Part shown: piece by piece, positions 61,446 through 64,000 of the stretch
Layout of the letters: each line of letters begins with the position of its first letter
Numbering within the stretch: position 1 is the first letter of the stretch
From: Rugalucina vietnamica
Lineage: Eukaryota > Mollusca > Bivalvia > Lucinida > Lucinidae
DNA length: 64,000 nucleotides
Direction: 5' to 3'
Assembly (NCBI GenBank): GCA_964017185.1
Contig: OZ024878.1
Location: forward strand, 3,534,151-3,598,150
The notes under the pieces: generated by a model
What the model saw: the letters and a program-made list of their open reading frames with translations, nothing else
What the model was told of the DNA's origin: nothing
Databases searched by the model: none
Made by a program: the position numbers and the translations under genes

Positions 61446-61496
61446 TTAAATTGTGCCTTCGGTAGTTCTTTGTAGGCTTATGGAGAGATCTTTCCA

Positions 61497-61733
61497 TCAG
61501 GAAAACATGTCCGTGATATGTGTATACCCTCATGAACCCTACTTTTATATAGCAAAACTGGGTTTTACAGGGGTATACCTATTTTTCGTCTCGGCGGGGT
61601 GGTTCTAACGTGTACCCACAATCTATGTTGTGAGCAAATATAAGAAAAATATCAAAAAATTTTCTACTGAAGTTTTTCAATTTTTACAACTTAAGAAAAA
61701 TCTGTATATCGCATGGGTTTGTTTTCGTAATGC
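61497..61733 (+). mobile_element. Hairpin element G, one arm reduced
   Basis: CATCAGGAAAACATGTCC and GCATGGGTTTGTTTTCGTAA ends; one hairpin arm is mostly deleted. A CAGA run follows at 61740. Confidence 0.78.
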
Positions 61734-61949
61734 TACTAGACAGACAGACAGACAGACAGACATACGGACGGTCGGACAGACGAAATAATTATACACCAAC
61801 TCTCTTTACATGGTAAATGACATAAAACGTAAAACATGGTGTTTAATCATTTCAATAATTCCAACTTTACTAATTTCCTACATTCTGATTGGTTGTTTAT
61901 AAGACTTTATACTTCGATAAAAGCAATGCGTAAGAATACTTGGTTTTCA

Positions 61950-62126
61950 CCTTAAAAACGGCGCGACGTTACGTGATTACGTGACGTTTCCTCGAGGAAA
62001 CGTTGACGTCACCAAATCTAAACGTCATAAAAACAATGGATGAACACGTTTTGAAGGCGTCGAAATGAATATTTGGAATTTTTAATAAACATGGACGCTT
62101 TTTCTTTTAATACAACATCGTAAGGT
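61950..62126 (+). promoter_or_regulatory. CpG-dense promoter-like segment with CRE and candidate 5' UTR exon
   Basis: CG-rich compared with its surroundings. It contains the perfect palindrome ACGTTTCCTCGAGGAAACGT (61984..62003), next to a full CRE TGACGTCA (62004..62011), with two TTACGTGA-like sites just before. Downstream, a donor-like AAG|GTAAGC near 62126 could end a non-coding first exon spliced to 63925. Inference only. Confidence 0.4.
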
Positions 62127-62478
62127 AAGCGTTTTTATCTTCTTGTTGTGTGTTGAAATTTGACGTTTGAATTTCTAATGTTCCGAGCCCCAGTTCAAAA
62201 TCGACATGTCTTTCTATCGGCCCAGACGGCGACATTTCCTCCCAAAAGAACAATTTTGAATGAAGGGGAGATGTTTTAAACCTCCCGCTTTTACAGCTTG
62301 CCTTTAGGAAGCCAGTTATAGCTTCTATTAATTGCGAGAAGTGAGTTCTGTGCCTTGGAAATTTTCAAGATGGCTGCCTCATGAAGATACGCTTTGCTCT
62401 ATTTTCCTTCCGCTGGCTATAAAAAATGAAATCAATGTAAATAAATGCAGTGTAATGCGACAAAGTTGGAATTATAAG

Positions 62479-62633
62479 GAATGAATTATTATTTTTGTTG
62501 ATTTTATCGATGTGTAAACTCAGGCGAATCACTCACAAACTTTTTCATAAAGCCCTTCGGGCTTTATTTAGTTTGTGAGTGATTCGCCTGAGTTTACACA
62601 TCGATAAAATCAACAAAAATAAAATTCATTCCT
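62479..62633. repeat. Near-perfect 75-bp-arm foldback
   Basis: Arms containing TTTATCGATGTGTAAACTCA and GGCGAATCACTCACAAAC pair almost perfectly around AAAGCCCTTCGGGCTTT. A few A/T differences lie near the outer ends. Confidence 0.88.
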
Positions 62634-62981
62634 ATAATAAATTATCTACACTACGCATTCATGAGGCTCAGCGATTTCCGTTTTTAATTACAATATGCAC
62701 TGGGCACTGTTGTCGTCCTTTCCGTTTTTTAGTTGTTAGATAGTTTTATGTTGACCATATCAGTGCTGCTTTAATATGCAATGCGCATGAAACATTGCTT
62801 ACGTGGGTGAAAATGATCAATTATTAAATCAATGTACTTCCATTTTCTCCTCAGACAAAATCAATTTTGCAGTTTGCATATTGAATCATTTTTTCATGAC
62901 ATTTGAAATTGTGACCTTGCATTGAATGGATGATTGAAAAAACAAAACGAAACCGAATTGCTTATTAAAGGTAAGTAGATA

Positions 62982-63227
62982 TGAGCCTTCGCATGAGAAA
63001 ACCAACAATTTGCATAGGCGAAAACAAAGATGCAGATCAGCTTCGCGGTAACCGCGAAGCTGATCAGCGCCTTTGTTTTCGCTACACACATAGTACAATC
63101 CCTCTTGTACTTAAATCCAAAATTCCAAGCTTCTAGCTTGCTTCTTTGACTGTACATACCGGTTTGTGTTTGACCTGGTCGGAAACCCAGTTTTATTTAT
63201 TGATTTTTTTTCCACGGTACAGGCTCA
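62982..63227 (+). mobile_element. P-family MITE upstream of the edge gene
   Basis: TGAGCCTTCGCATGAG start, full hairpin; the right end is altered by a TTTATTTATTGATTTTTTTT insertion before CAGGCTCA. Confidence 0.85.
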
Positions 63228-63929
63228 TATTTTTCTGTCTACTACGTTCTCATCCTTTTAGACAAGTTCAACAGTGTTGAAGCTTCATTGCAGATGGTCA
63301 TAGAGAGAAAGAGAAAAAATGACTAGATTAAACATATTTTATTGCAATCAACTAACAATGGGATAAGACACAAGTTATATCAACATTATGAAGTCCTCTC
63401 CCTCAGCTCATCTAGCTAGTGCTGATGGTACAGTGATGAAACAGAACTTTCATTTTATATTACATACATATTACATACAGGTTGTGGTCATGAGCGGTGG
63501 CGGCTACTTATAGCAAAGTATAAGTTTGAATTTTCTTGGAAACACAATTCTAAAACCTAATACTTAATATATTTTGGTATCCAATACACGGTCTGTTTAC
63601 TAGTGTTTAGTCAAATCGGTTACTGTCTTTGATAAAAAGCAATACTGAAAAAATGACTATGACTTCATTAAACACGCTCTACTCGAGACCGACTTGGATA
63701 AGCACCTTCACACACCAGAAGAGACAAAATCTTTTATATTGAAACAAACAATCAACCCTTAAAGTATGCAAATTCGCTATAAATATTTTAGTGTTTGAAA
63801 ACAGCGTAATATTTAATAAAATAAATCTTGGGATGGTGACTGTATGATTTTAACCGTGGGTTTTACGCCCGTGCATCAATAGTGCTCATATTAAGTCTTA
63901 AGTAACCTATATTCCCTATTCCAGCCAAA

Positions 63930-64000
63930 ATGGCCTCAAAGGCAAAGAAAGATTCTAACAAGCCGTCGGTCGACAATTCAACAAAACCTATAGGCGACGA
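63930..64000 (+). CDS. First coding exon of an unidentified gene, cut by the window edge
   Basis: After CCCTATTCCAG (acceptor at 63924) comes CCAAAATGG, a good start context, then MASKAKKDSNKPSVDNSTKP and beyond with no stop to the edge. Basic, Ser/Lys-rich start; family not recognisable from 23 codons. A 5' UTR exon ending near 62126 (AAG|GTAAGC) may belong to it. Confidence 0.6.
   Translation, partial: MASKAKKDSNKPSVDNSTKPIGD

Overview
The window is animal nuclear DNA: genes split by GT-AG introns, animal-specific gene families, abundant hairpin-forming non-autonomous transposons, tRNA-derived SINEs and non-LTR retrotransposon remains. The repeat style, with long tandem-unit elements ending in GCTCACCTGAGC-type palindromes, together with a short invertebrate-type defensin, suggests a marine bivalve mollusc. 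That is an inference from memory; no species is claimed.

Layout. (1) About 2.0-3.6 kb, plus strand: a two-exon coding gene that looks like RHNO1/RHINO, a partner of the 9-1-1 checkpoint clamp. (2) About 8.57-47.22 kb, minus strand: one large gene, C2CD5/CDP138 (C2-domain protein, Akt substrate). I assembled 19 coding exons from splice signals, phase and family similarity. Together they give about 1,110 residues; one small exon near the 3' end appears to be missing from the model. Five of its exons have partial local tandem copies in the flanking introns. (3) 51.76-53.21 kb, plus strand: a compact two-exon gene for a secreted 72-residue precursor with six cysteines in the CS-alpha-beta defensin spacing. 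(4) 59.56-60.56 kb, minus strand: an intronless PAPS-dependent sulfotransferase with an N-terminal myristoylation-like motif. (5) 63.93 kb to the edge, plus strand: the first coding exon of another gene, with a CRE-bearing promoter-like region about 1.9 kb upstream.

The rest is mostly repeats. They include about 35 copies of a ~235-bp palindromic MITE (called P here), two other hairpin families (called G and F), several tandem-unit elements of 1-3 kb, tRNA-like SINEs, two broken non-LTR reverse-transcriptase copies (19.9-21.9 kb and 53.5-55.3 kb), a 1.7-kb inverted repeat and simple repeats. Insertions are often nested, which gives a relative age order. Many short open frames in the window are only the palindromic MITE read in translation.

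The genes do not form a pathway. C2CD5 concerns insulin/Akt-regulated vesicle traffic, RHNO1 DNA-damage signalling, the defensin innate immunity and the sulfotransferase small-molecule conjugation. The most notable signals are the defensin-like gene, the RHNO1 homologue, the tandem exon copies inside C2CD5, and the MITE family whose hairpin arms change in matching pairs.
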